64,000 nt of DNA from Loxodes magnus (lineage: Eukaryota > Ciliophora > Karyorelictea > Loxodida > Loxodidae). The translations under genes and the position numbers were made by a program. Below the pieces are notes generated by a model. The model did no database searches and had not been told where the DNA came from. It was given only the letters and a program-made list of their open reading frames with translations. Each line of letters opens with the position of its first letter. Within the stretch, counting starts at the first letter, position 1. This document shows positions 11,391-22,641 of this stretch, piece after piece. The stretch lies in contig CAMPDV010002180.1 of NCBI GenBank assembly GCA_946699065.1, positions 21,940 through 85,939 on the forward strand, read 5' to 3'.

Positions 11391-14260
11391 GTTGAAATTA
11401 ATTAAGAAAACTTTAGCTTAGTTTAAATTAGGCAATTGGATAAACTAGTGTTAAGTTTAAAGAGATTAGTATTTACTTTAAATCTTTAATTAATTATTTA
11501 TAAAAGTATTATTTATATCTTTCATAAATATTTAAGAATTTGTAATAATAATCTAAATTAAATGGTAAAAAATATTAATAACTATAAATGGTTGTAAGCT
11601 TATTTATATTTATAATGTATTTGTATATTTGCTTATTTTTAGTTTTTCTTTTAGCTACAAAATAATTATTAATGTAACTATTATTCCATTTTAAAATGTT
11701 TGAAGATTCTATAATTTTAACAGATTTAAGATTATCATAAATAGTAAAAGGATAATACTAAAATTAATATGCTTAATTTTTGAATATAATATATGGAAGC
11801 AAATTTTTCTGACAACTTTACTTTTATAAAAAATAATTAATTGCTTTTTGTTCAGTTAAAAAATTATTAGAATAATAATGTTTTAAAATCTTAACCAAAA
11901 ATAAATTTTTGTCTAATAGTTATAATAAAAAAAACAAACATATGCAAAATAAAATAATTTAAGTTAAAATAAATAACTAAACATTTTTATTTTGCTATTT
12001 AATTTTTACAATATTAACTATAAATTATAATCAGAAATAGAAATTTGAAAAGAATATTATTATTGGAATTAGGAAATAACATATGAAAAGTAAAGATAAA
12101 AATTATTTCAAGATTTAAATTTAAAAAAAATAAAAAAAACTCACAATAGGTTTATTTTTTATCCGCTCTTGGTATAGGTGAAAAAGTGCTATTTTCTATA
12201 AAGATCAATAAAGTAATAAAAATGCTTTATTTTATGAAGAAAAGAATTAAAACATAAGAAATCATATTACAAAAAAAATGACTTAAATAATAAAATCAAT
12301 AAAAATTGTTTTTTTATAAAAAAATACGAAAAAATAATTTGCCTGAACTTTTTTATTTGTAACTCTTATCATTTTTCTCCAAAAAAAATGTTTTTTTGAT
12401 TCTATAACAAAAGATTTAAGACAGATTTTACCAATTTTTATACGAAAACATTTAAGATTAAAGAAATAGAATTAATAAAAACCTTATTTAGCTTAATTTA
12501 TAATTTTTGTAATAAAGAAAAAAATTGCTAATAGTTATTCTTTACTAAAAATGTCAGCTCAAATAATTAATTTAGTAAAGCAAAAACTTAAGAAAAATGA
12601 AAAAATTCAAAAAACGATGATGGGATTCAAATTTATAAAAAATAGATTAAAAATCATATAAACAAAATGAGATTATCTTACTTATAAACATTTTTTCATT
12701 ATTCTTTATTTAAAATTTCGTAAAAACTTCTATTTAATCTTCACAAATTCAATTACTCTTTCAGACTCAAACTTCCTTTATTACTCAAATTCTCACAAGT
12801 TTTTTTTATCAAATTTTCTTCATAAAAAATTTTTTTCATATTAAATTTTTTTGTTTTATTTCATTTTTTTGATGTCGTTATTTTTATCTATAGTTTTTTT
12901 TTTCGTTTTTTACTTTTTTAATAACTTTTTTATGATTTTTTTTAGTTTGATTTTTTTTACTTTCTTTTCTTTTAATTTTTTTTAGCAATTCTTTTTCATC
13001 TAATATTTTACAAGTTTTATCATATCTTAACATCTTTCAAGCTTTCTGCATTTACAAAATAATTTTTTTTTCTTCTTCACGTTGCTTTTTTTTAGGCTAC
13101 AAAGAATTTTTTTTTCAAAGTTAAAATTTATCAATACCTGCTATTTGTGAAAACCTTCTGGTTTTTTTTAACTAATCTTAGTGATTAGTTAAATGGTTAT
13201 ATTTCAAAAGTTTTAAGCATTTAATTTTATTCTTTTTTTAATTTAATTTTCTTTTTTTTAAGGTGATGTTTTTCTCTAGTCATTTTTCCTTAATTTGTGA
13301 TGTTTTCTTCATTACAGTTTTTTTGTTTTTAAATCCATTTCGGATCAGTTTAGAAGTTTCACTTTTGTTTCGCCTTGCTTTTTTGACTTTTTTATCTGAT
13401 GTTACACGAATCTTACTTATAATTCGTTATTAACATCTCTCAAAGTATTTTCCATTAAATTCGTACATCATATTTTTAATGAAAATTCCTTACTATTTAC
13501 TAAGATAAAAAAAGATTTTAAATCTTTTTTCGAATGTTGTATTTTTCAATATTATTGGTTTTTCCTCTTAACTCTTCTTTACATCTTTTTTCATACTGAA
13601 TCAACAGAAATTTTATTAATAAGGTAATTATTTTTAATTTTAAAAATTTATAAAAGAAAGAAATATCAACAACGAGACAAGGTAAAGCTAGAACTTACTA
13701 GATTTTATAAAGAATTTAAAAAAAATTTAAATAAAAGGAGATAAAAAAGGTAAATTTTCGTGACTTCAGATAATTAGATTATAGTATTTTTTAAATATTT
13801 AGGTTTGCTTTTCAAATTAAGATTTATTTTAAGAAAAAATAAATATGAAAAGAAGATATAAAAGAAAAAATTGAGAAAAGTAGTAATAGTATAGAGTTCA
13901 TAGAAAATGTTTAATTATGTTTCTTAAGCTGAGAAATAATTATTTCCTTACGTTTTTAACGCAAGTGCTACTTACCAGTTTAAATTTCTTTGTAGATTTC
14001 ATATATGATATATAAAATATCATTATCAATTAGATACTTTGTTTGTATGATTTCCTTTTGTATGAATTTACCTCTTGTTACTTTAATTAACTAAATTATT
14101 TGTTAAAATTTTCAGTTATTTTCTAAATTCTTTTGTAATAATACTTTCATATTTAATTAGATTGTTCTAGTCTTAGATTCAAATGTTATAAATCTTCATT
14201 TTATCAAAATCAAACTTATGATATTTCTTTATTCTAATATATTATTATAGCATAACACTA
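11391..14260. other. AT-rich region with long A and T runs, no supported gene
   Basis: Very low complexity: poly-A-rich on the plus strand to about 12.7 kb, then poly-T-rich to about 13.6 kb. A 16-base string, TTATCCGCTCTTGGTA, at 12159-12174 also occurs inside the GC-balanced island at 11234-11249. ORF2 of the minus-strand elements at 14.5-16.2 kb would be expected here, but no endonuclease or RT motif was found. Confidence 0.5.
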
Positions 14261-14269
14261 TTATTTCTG

Positions 14270-14993
14270 GTCTCACCTTTATTTGGTTTACCACTTATTA
14301 GTTTGTTAATTTATTGTTTAAAAATAATTTATCACTTTAAATTTGCTTGTATCTTCATTATCATGTTTCTTGATATTTTTAAGATTTTTTCCATTATTTT
14401 TTTAGATAGGCCTAATCGCTATCATTTTCATTGAAATAGTTTACTGCCTTTTAGATATAAGGAACTTTTTTGCTTAGTTTGAGTTTTTTTCAGATTAAGT
14501 AAACATTCACTTGTCTTGCTTATTTTAAGCATATCTTACCATTTGAATTATTAATCTCTTTTATTTTTATTAAAATTGGTAGCAATTTCTTACTTTATAT
14601 AATGAAAGCTTGCAATGTCAACATATCATTATTTTCCGATAGGGAATATATTTTGTTGCAGTTTGTTATTCTATTTCCAATGAATCACTTTCTTTAAGTT
14701 TTTCTGGTTTAGTATTTTCAAATTTTAAATTTCTATTGCTATTTGTTCTGTCTGTAAAATTCCACATTAAATTTGTTGCAAGTGCGGGTTTAGAGCAATT
14801 CCTATCGTAGTGCTGAATTTTCCTATTTTACAATTTCTATAGAATTTTACAATTCATTAGTTAGTTTATAAAGATCTTTAATTACTTTTGTTATTTCTTA
14901 ATTCTCTATCTAAAGATGGCAGAGATCATTGACTACATCCTACTAAGTTTTATAAGGCTTTGTTGGTGAAGTCTGTTATTTCTTAGGTACCAT
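14270..14993 (-). pseudogene. ORF1 (gag-like, zinc knuckle) of a minus-strand non-LTR element, frameshifted
   Basis: Starts at ATG 14993 with 'MVPKKQQTSPTK', almost the same as the ORF1 at 16248. Residues about 25-80 look coiled-coil (IENQEITKVIKDLYKLTNEL). After a frameshift near 14.74 kb the frame continues with 'EIEQQTATKYIPYRKIM' and a knuckle of the form C-x2-C-x4-Y-x4-C, in which the usual His is Tyr and the residue after the first Cys is TGA (14618-14620). That frame ends at TGA 14507; the family's C-terminal block (LISGKPNKGE) follows in another frame near 14.30 kb. Zinc-knuckle ORF1 proteins bind retrotransposon RNA. Clearly a broken copy; the family assignment rests on the three-way match with 8.59 and 16.25 kb. 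Confidence 0.6.
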
Positions 14994-15465
14994 TTTATTT
15001 TTATATAATATATCTGAGAAATGTTTTTAAATAGTATACAAGCAGTACAGCTGATATGCTCTATGCAGATGAAGTGCATCCTTTTATTTTTCTTTATATA
15101 TTCTATATAATTTATTTAAATTATCTCTTCTATTTATTTAAAATCCATTATATGATGTTTCAATCTATCTTATTATCTTTTCTATTTTTTAAATTGAAGA
15201 GTTAAAAGATTATTTTTTTTCAGCTTCTTTTCATCGCTTCTATTTCATAAAAATATCTTTTTAATGATTAATTTTTTTTTTTTTAATTTTTAATTTAATT
15301 TTTTAATTTAGCTAATGTTAAATACTTTTGTCTTTGCAATTTTTTTTATTTTAAATTACTTCTTGTCCTCTTAAATTTCTCTTATTCTTTTTTACTCTTA
15401 AACTCCTTAAAAATCCTATTATTCTTTTCACATTACACTTTAATTTACGTTTACTTCGTTGTCTT

Positions 15466-16248
15466 TCAAATTTTTATGTTCATTTTTTATTTTAAATTAA
15501 TATAATAATATAATAATGTGACATCACCTTTATTTAGCTTGCCATAAATTAGAGTTTATAGAGTTTTGTAGTAATTAATAGGTCTCGAGATCGTATTATA
15601 CTTTATTTTTTTAATCGTAAATTCTTATAACATTTTTATTTTCTCCTCTTGCTAATTCTTGTAAGTCAAATTCAGATTGTATCTCTCAATGCCTTTTAGA
15701 TTTTTGAAGTTTCTAAGAATGGTTAAAATATTTTTTCTTGAAAGTCTTCTAGTTGTCAAGCATAAGATCTTAAATAAATTTTAGATTTCTCTTTCAGTTA
15801 CTTAAGATTGCTTCTTCTTAAATCGTTAACACTAATTAACCTTATGTCCATACTTATAGCAATATCAGCATTTAATTTTTCTTTTCTAATAGAATAAGTT
15901 TAGTTCGGATTCTCTTCTCCTTATGATTCTGAATTTGATAATTAATTGAGCTTGATATGCACCAGTTATCTGATCCTCTGGTAAAAATTTTATCTTAAAT
16001 TTCATTCTATTTGACCAATTTACCTTTCTATCTATTTCTAAGGAAATAGTCTACTATTTAATTTCTTGCTTAGAGTCCTATTAATTTACCAATTAGTTAA
16101 TGTTAGCATGAGAGATTAAATTATTTATTTAAAGTCTTAAACTTTTTTACTAACTTCTAATTATCCAATTGAAACAATAGAAATAGTTAGCAAAGTCTGG
16201 TTAATTATTAGATTTTGTTGGAGAATTCTATTATTTCTTAGATGCCAT
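15466..16248 (-). CDS. ORF1 (gag-like, CCHC zinc knuckle), near-intact
   Basis: ATG 16248 to TGA 15466 is 261 codons in the TAR=Gln code with one internal TGA. It starts 'MASKKQQNSPTK', like its neighbour at 14993. Near residue 127 is a complete knuckle C-x2-C-x4-H-x4-C (Cys, TGA, Tyr, Cys, YKYG, His, KVNQ, Cys), followed by basic residues and ending in 'LIYGKLNKGDVTLLYYY', shared with the other ORF1 copies. The only interruption, TGA at 15865-15867, lies between the first two cysteines, exactly where the 14.6 kb copy also has TGA. Read as Trp the protein would be uninterrupted. No ORF2 follows directly; the next recognisable gene downstream is the related ORF1 at 14993. Confidence 0.7.
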
Positions 16249-16688
16249 TTTATATTATATTAAATTATATTATATAATAATTTATTATTATTTTTTAATC
16301 AAGTAAAAACCAAAACATCCAAGATTAGTCCATTTTTAAAATTCTTCTATAGTGTAAATCTCCAAAAATAACTCTACACTTTTCCTTTCTCTCTTAATTA
16401 TATTTCTTTTTTGGTTTCTTTTACTTATTTAGTTAGTTATCTCTTTTCATCATTATCTATCCTTATATTCAAATTATTTATACTTCTAACAATAGTTTAT
16501 AAGATAATTCTTCTTTAACTTAGTTTTTCTTATCGATAAGTCTAAATAATTAAATTTATAAATATTTTAATCTTTTTATTATATCGGAACTTACTTTATT
16601 CTATTTTCTAAATTATTTTTTCATTATTCATGATTCTATTATTTTTTTATTTAATATACTTACGTTTTACCCCTTTTCCTTAATTTTT

Positions 16689-16815
16689 CAAAATTTTTTA
16701 GTCCAACCCAAAATTTTTTAGTCCGTTCCAAAATTTTTTAGTCCAACTCAAAATTTTTTATTCCAACCCAAAATTTTAGTCCGTTCCAAAATTTTAGTCC
16801 GTTCCAAAATTTTTA
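16689..16815. repeat. Tandem repeat, 18-20 bp unit
   Basis: Four consecutive 20-base units of the form AAATTTTTTAGTCCAACCCA (variants with GTTCCA or AACTCA) are followed by 18-base units AAATTTTAGTCCGTTCCA. The unit length changes from 20 to 18 within the array by loss of two T. Confidence 0.9.
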
Positions 16816-16881
16816 GTCCATCAAAAAAAATCTCTTGCAGTGTAAAACGCTGAGCAAAAAAAGGCTTTCACCATTTTTCAC
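16815..16881. repeat. Dispersed direct repeat, copy 1 of 2
   Basis: A segment of about 65 bases, starting AGTCCATC followed by an A run and containing TGTAAAACGCTGAGC, recurs at 17252-17316 with few changes. The start overlaps the last unit of the 18-20 bp tandem array, so the array unit and this repeat share AGTCC. Confidence 0.85.
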
Positions 16882-17251
16882 TTTATAACACCCCCATTTT
16901 CTTAAAAAAAATTCCCCTCTAACATCCGACTCATCCCAAAAACACTCCATTAATCTTTCCTTTCACCTTCTCTTACTCTTATCACCAAATTACCTTTTAC
17001 TCTTTTTCAAAAATCAAAAAATTTTTCGATTCCTTTCACTCAAAAAAATTTTTTATTCTCGCTCATTCACTAAATTTTTTAGGAAAATAAATTTATAATT
17101 TTTTTATTCCTAACTCCATTTTCATTTAATCAAAAAATTTTTTGTTCCTTTCTTAAATTTTTTACCTTTTTTCAACAAATATCTTATACAATTATTTTCA
17201 TCCCTTTAATCATTATTCCCTCCCACACCCTATCCACTTCAACCCTCCTCT

Positions 17252-17316
17252 AGTCCATCAAAAAAAATCTCTTGTAGTGTAAAACGCTGAGCAAAAAAAG
17301 ACTTTTACATTTTTCA
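17252..17316. repeat. Dispersed direct repeat, copy 2 of 2
   Basis: Second copy of the element at 16815-16881. It keeps TGTAAAACGCTGAGC and the following A run and has a few substitutions (for example TTGTAGTG against TTGCAGTG). The 370 bases between the copies are C- and T-rich with several TTTTTT runs and hold no gene. Confidence 0.85.
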
Positions 17317-17544
17317 TGAATTTACAACCACTTTACACTTCCTTGCACCTCTTTATACTTCTAATCTACTTCCTTTAACTCCACTATCTCTTTCTACACA
17401 CTCATTTATTTTACACTCCTTCTCCCTTCATTCAAATTTTTTATTCTCTTAAATTTCACCCCTTTGTTACCTTTTCTTCTTTACTTCAAAATTTTTTCCC
17501 TTTCTTACTTACATTTTTTTCTCTCACAAAAAAAATTTTTTTTA

Positions 17545-18414
17545 TTTTTTTTTTTTTTTTTTTTTTTCCTTTCTTACTTTTTTTTTTTGTTCTTTGCTTT
17601 TTTTTGTTCTTTTCTTTCTTACTTTCATTTTTTTTTCTTAATTTCTTAATTTTCGTTTTCTTTCTTAATTTTTTTTTTTTCTTTTCTTTCTTACTTTTCT
17701 TTTTTCTTTTTTCTTTTTTCTTTTTTTTTTTTCTTTTTTCTTATTTCTTTTTTCTTTTTTCTTTTTTCTTTTTTCTTTTTTCTTTTTTCTTTTTTCTTTT
17801 TTCTTTTTTCTTTTTTCTTTTTTCTTTTTTCTTTTTTTTTTTCTTTTTTCTTTTTTCTTTTTTCTTTTTTCTTTTTTCTTTTTTCTTTTTTCTTTTTTCT
17901 TTTTTCTTTTTTCTTTTTTCTTTTTTCTTTTTTCTTTTTTCTTTTTTCTTTTTTTTTTTCTTTTTTCTTTTTTCTTTTTTCTTTTTTCTTTTTTCTTTTT
18001 TCTTTTTTTTTTTTTTTTTTTTTCTTTTTTTTTTTTTCTTTTTTCTTTTTTTTCTTTTTTCTTTTTTCCTTTTTCTTTTTTCTTTTTTCTTTCTTACTTT
18101 CTTACTTTCTTACTTTCTTATTTTCTTTTTTCTTTCTTACTTTCTTACTTTCTTACTTTCTTTTTCTTATTTTCTTTTTTCTTTACTTTCTTACTTTCTT
18201 ATTTTCTTATTTTCTTTTTTCTTTTTTCTTTTTTCTTTTTTCTTTTTTCTTTTTTCTTTTTTCTTTTTTCTTTTTTCTTTTTTTCTTTTTTTCTTTTTTC
18301 TTTTTTCCTTTTTCTTTTTTCTTTTTTCTTTTTTCTTTTTTCTTTCTTACTTTCTTACTTTCTTTTTTCTTTCTTACTTTCTTACTTTCTTACTTTCTTT
18401 TTTCTTTTTTCTTT
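17545..18414. repeat. Polypyrimidine tract, mainly (TTTTTTC)n, about 0.87 kb
   Basis: Almost only T and C on the plus strand, dominated by a 7-base period TTTTTTC, with patches of TTTCTTAC or TTTC. The purine strand is therefore GAAAAAA repeats. Such long homopyrimidine mirror-like tracts can form intramolecular triplex DNA. The long frame that runs through it would encode only Phe, Leu and Ser repeats and is not a gene. Confidence 0.97.
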
Positions 18415-18439
18415 TAACGCACTCGCCTCATACACTCTT

Positions 18440-18725
18440 CACTTACTCTATTCATATATTATATACACATACTCTATACATACTCTATACATACTCTAAG
18501 TATATTCTATACATGCTCTATACATACTCTAAGTATATTCTATACATACTCTAAGTATATTCTATACATGCTCTATACATACTCTAAGTATATTCTATAC
18601 ATGCTCTATACATACTCTAAGTATATTCTATACATGCTCTATACATACTCTAAGTATATTCTATACATACTCTATTCATACTCTAAGTATATTCTATACA
18701 TACTCTATTCATACTCTATTTATAT
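18440..18725. repeat. Tandem repeat, 33-bp unit
   Basis: A 33-base unit, made of ACTCTAAGTATATTCTATAC then ATGCTCTATACAT, is repeated several times. Shorter derivatives of the CTCTATACAT half-unit sit at both ends. Units are nearly identical, so the array is young or kept uniform. Confidence 0.92.
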
Positions 18726-18895
18726 AATATATATACCATCTAATTATATACATAATTTATATTATATACTTTATAATACTATAATATACTTTATAATACT
18801 CTAATATACTTATAATACTTTAAATACTTTATAATACTTTCTACTTAATAACTTAATAACTTAATAACTTATAATATAATAACTTATAATTGTCC
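18726..18895. repeat. Short AT tandem repeats
   Basis: Two arrays in succession: TATAATACTT/TTATAATACTCTAATA variants, then four or more TTAATAAC units. They close the repeat block that starts near 16.7 kb. Confidence 0.8.
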
Positions 18896-18967
18896 TCATT
18901 AAGAAAGAAAACTCACTCACTCAATTGCATAGATTTCCACTCTCTATCCTTCAAAGAACCAACTTTT

Positions 18968-20723
18968 ATGTCGTAATAATATATCACATTTGCCTATGAT
19001 TGAGAATCACTACTCCACATCCATATTACATTATTCACTTATTGACCATTGTATCAGAAAGCAGATTATTATTATGGATATTAACTACCATCCCTTATCA
19101 TTGACCTAGTGTCAAACACACAAGTTTACTAAAGAAGATTATTCCTGTCCCAAATATAAGCACACTCAGTCTCATTCACTCACACACTTGCCAATGAAGA
19201 AGCCGGCTTAGGTAACTCCATCCCATACTACTAATACACACTCAACATCACGTCATATGATGATACCAAACTTGAATTGCTGAAATTCTTAGATAAATCT
19301 GAACTTTATATTTTACCACCCACTATCCATACTCTCTCATGTGATACCCATATTCCATTATAATGGATACAATCCTTATTACTCAACAATGACACAGACT
19401 TATTCAAAACCATGTCGTACACCTCCAATGAATTGTAGTAATTATAATAATCATGAGATGAACCAGAATTTGATGTCGGATCCTACCCTCCTAATATATA
19501 CAACAATCTGTCATTGTCATATCCCATTTAAGAAATAAATCTTGGCTAGATCAAAGAAGCTTATGCTTTTATCACTGAATCACTACCAATAGTTATTTAT
19601 AAGATCTTATCCAGATATTATTTAGTTGTTGCACCACCTACCTAGATTAGTAACTCATCAGAGATCTAATGTGTCGAGGATCAATTACCATATATTGGAG
19701 TCATTGATGCTACCACATTGTAAACACAGGAGCCATTGATACTGTCCAACTAAAAAGATTAGATCTTATTGGTATTGCAGAATACTCTCCTATATACTGC
19801 TATCCTTGGTGGAGAATTATTCACTCTCTTAGCCAATGGTAAGTCTTTTAATTATTGTTCTTTTTACCTTAGCAATTCAGAATGGACTTTATTATCAGCT
19901 TCCAATTAAATAAATGCAGACTTTAAACTTTCTTACTCCTTCAATAAGATCTTAGTCTACTCTTAGTATCTCAAGTTCTCTTATTATAATTTAGATAATT
20001 AATCTTATAACTGATTGATGGCTTATCTACTAAGAGTTAATTCCTATTGAAGAACAGTTTTTTGCTGTTGAAGCTATTAAATCTCTTAAGCATATTATAG
20101 TTATTAGGCCTGATAGTAATTGTCCTTATTCTTCAACTAAAGCTGATATTCATATGCATTTTGCTAGAGGACTTAAAAAGATTCTTATTTCGTTCTTGCT
20201 AGCTAATCAGTTAGATCCTATATTGTCTTATTCTATCCAATGACTTATTGACTTAAACCATTAACCTGACTAAAATAATAGGAAACCTATTGCTCTAAGG
20301 AGGTGATTTGGTTGCGATATACTTATTCTTTATTTTCGTATTAGAAGTGCTATTTCTGCATGTCTTGGTACAAACGCTTTATTACTAGCTATAGTTGCTT
20401 GATCTAGCTTGCTTAGGCTTTCTAACTCTAGTAAACTTGGTTAGGCTAAAGCTACTGCATTAGATAAGAAATGATAAAATTCTAGAGTGCCTATAAGCTT
20501 AAATTCTCTTGACATACAACAGAGGATGATTAGGAGATACTCTAGAACCTTTCCTAGATTGCTAACTCAAATTGATTCAACTAGTTCCTTTTATTCTCAC
20601 ACTGATTGATATTATCCTAAGAACTATTTGAGATAGCTTCGACCTAACTTCCTATCACCTGATAGTAATCAGATGTTTCTTTAATAAACTAAATTTACTT
20701 CTTTATTTAGTATTATTAATCAT
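18968..20723 (+). CDS. Probable spliced protein gene of unknown function
   Basis: From ATG 18968 a frame with TAR=Gln runs to a textbook intron: GTAAGT at 19839 and TTTTTACCTTAG ending at 19872, 34 bases, not a multiple of three. Removing it joins 'LLAN' to 'AIQNGLYY' and the downstream frame stays consistent to at least 20.7 kb, with blocks such as 'LIPIEEQFFAVEAIKSLKHI' and 'SLDIQQRMIRRYSRTF'. The base composition is less AT-rich than the surroundings. The frame holds about nine TGAs (for example 18998-19003 region, 19043, 19454, 20016) and no frameshift; many would suit Trp (VA-TGA-SS, HTD-TGA-YYP). The true 3' end is unknown because it faces the RING-like gene on the other strand. No domain recognised. 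If TGA is stop, it is a pseudogene. Confidence 0.45.
19839..19872 (+). other. Predicted 34-nt spliceosomal intron
   Basis: GTAAGT donor and a T-rich tract ending in TTAG acceptor. Short introns of this kind are usual in ciliates. Splicing shifts the frame by exactly the amount needed to keep the downstream exon open, which is the reason for calling it. Confidence 0.55.
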
Positions 20724-21262
20724 TCACCATCTTCTAACATTCTTACTAGATATTCTATATATACAGCAATACTTAAACCATATTGTCTATTCTCGATTTC
20801 TACTACTAACTTATCTGACTATACCATTAATACAATGTAGATATGTATTAGATTAGTCTCTACTTGATAGCTCTAAAAGTGGATTCCAAGTAACTCTTTA
20901 AATGCTAGATTGCATCCTACGTAGCGATACATCTATGTCCTTAATGCGATTCTATTAACATTGTACACATATTCTTATGCTGTCCTATACGCAATATAGA
21001 GTTAAGGAATACTATCTATGAATAGAGCATATGTCCTAAGGATTGATAAGGTTCTATGCCTATTGCCTTACTAGATCTATTTGTAGTTACTCAATTGGTC
21101 TTGTTGTGGTGGTGTTGTGCTTTTCACATTAAACATTTGTTGTAGTCTATAAATACCTTTCAAGCATCTCTCACAGAGAATACATCCACAGTCCAATTGC
21201 CTAGGCTTTCTAAGCTCTTAGTTGAAATCTTCTTCACATAATTCACACTTGGCTGCTGACAT
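20720..21262 (-). CDS. RING-like cysteine-rich protein
   Basis: An intact frame of 180 codons from ATG 21262 to TGA 20720 (TAR=Gln). The N-terminus is 'KCELCEEDFN', then 'LDCGCILCERCLKGIYR', giving C-x2-C, C-x-C-x2-C-x2-C: most of a C3HC4-type RING or related zinc finger. The last metal pair is not present here. The paralogue at 54.9 kb, otherwise more decayed, keeps a C-x2-H at the expected place (FICNKH), so the family was probably a full zinc finger. RING proteins are usually ubiquitin ligases, but an element-encoded role is equally possible. It is convergent with, and may overlap, the plus-strand gene from 18968. The rest (residues 45-180) has no known motif. Confidence 0.65.
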
Positions 21263-21627
21263 TTTAATTTTTTATTGAGTAAAAAATAAAAATGCTACTT
21301 AATATTTGATTGGATAGAAATAACTTAAGAAAATAATTTAAATTAAAGTAATTGAATGAAAATAGTTATTAAATTAAATAGAAGAATTAACTACTTTTAA
21401 AATTATTACATAAAATGGAAGAAAATAACCTCTAAAAGGAATAAATTACTTATAAATGTAAATACTTAGAAATAGATGAAACTAATAAAAAGATCAAACA
21501 GAAAAGAAACAGTAGATGCTTTTAAAATTAGTAATAACTAAATTATTCTAATTTTATTAAGAAACATAATATAAACTAAATATAGATATAAATAGGTATC
21601 TAACCAAACTCATATAAAATTTATTTA

Positions 21628-22083
21628 ATGAAAAGCTTTTTCAAATTGTAGTAAACACATATAGCAAATGTGCTATTTTTAGATAAAAAGATAAAATAGA
21701 TTATGAATTATAATTTTAATTAATGCAGAAGAGAAAGTAAAGCTGAATTAAATAATAAACAATTATTAATATTTCTAAATAAACTAAGGATAACAGTAAA
21801 GATATAATGGAGTAATTTAACACATAGAGATTTTATTTAAATGGGAGAAGTATCTTCTAAAAGCAAGTACCTTGATGATCTTAAGATTAATTCTTTTTAC
21901 CTGAATAATCATATAAAATTTGAACTATATTACTTACTTAATCTCTTCTAAAGTACTTAGCCTTTCTGTAAGATAAATAAAATATATTAGACATTATAAA
22001 ACTTTTTAACAGGAGCTAGATAAAGTAATTTCTAAATTATGCTATTAATTAGAACTAAATTAGCCAAGAATAATTCCTATTGA
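21628..22083 (+). CDS. Putative open reading frame, unknown
   Basis: 151 codons from ATG to the first TGA in the TAR=Gln code, followed in the same frame by basic, coiled-coil-like sequence to about 22.6 kb interrupted by TGAs (the first at 22081). The translation contains 'SKSKYLDDLKINSFYLNN' and 'KFELYYLLNLFQ'. No domain and no paralogue were found, and an open run of this length occurs by chance fairly often in this DNA, so this is a weak call. Confidence 0.25.
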
Positions 22084-22610
22084 TTAATTTTTACATGTTT
22101 CATGTCTAAGATGAAGGAGAAATATCAGCAAAATAAAGAAAAGTAAGAAAGTAAAAGGACTTTTAGGAAGAATAATTCAACTAAAGGCAAGTTCAATTAA
22201 CTGATGGAAAGCATGGAATAATTAGAAAAGAAATAACTAAAATAACAAGCTGAAATTTTAATACTTTGCATTTAATCAGAGTAAAAGCAGAAATGCTTAG
22301 TTATCGAAAATCTTAAAAAATAGAAGACTATATTCAGCTGAAAAATTTTTTGTGCCATATCGTTATAAAAAGCTAGTAGCAGTATTTTAGAGAAGTATCC
22401 TGAAGTTAGTTAAATAAAATTCATAGCCCTAATTACTAAATTACAAGCATTGGGACGTGAAAGAATATGTGAAGATGAGAAAAACCTAAGACTAGACTAT
22501 CTGGTTTCCGTTCCTTAAATAATTAACCTAAGATCTATACAAGAACTAATCAAAGTATAGTATTAAGAGAAAAGGAGAAAATGCTTATCCAGCTGAGCTA
22601 AAGCAAAAAT

Positions 22611-22640
<30 letters not shown>
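22611..22640. repeat. (GAAA)n microsatellite
   Basis: About seven consecutive GAAA units. Within the frame that follows the 21628 ORF they would add a Lys/Arg/Glu-rich stretch. Confidence 0.95.

Positions 22641-22641
<1 letters not shown>

Noticed and set aside
17604-18554. Long open frame of Phe/Leu/Ser repeats (316 codons, standard code)
   Set aside because: It is the translation of the polypyrimidine tract; stops are absent only because the sequence has almost no A or G.
18440-18895. Telomere or centromere repeat
   Set aside because: No G-rich telomeric unit such as GGGGTT or CCCCAA is present, and the 33-bp array is too short to argue for a centromere.
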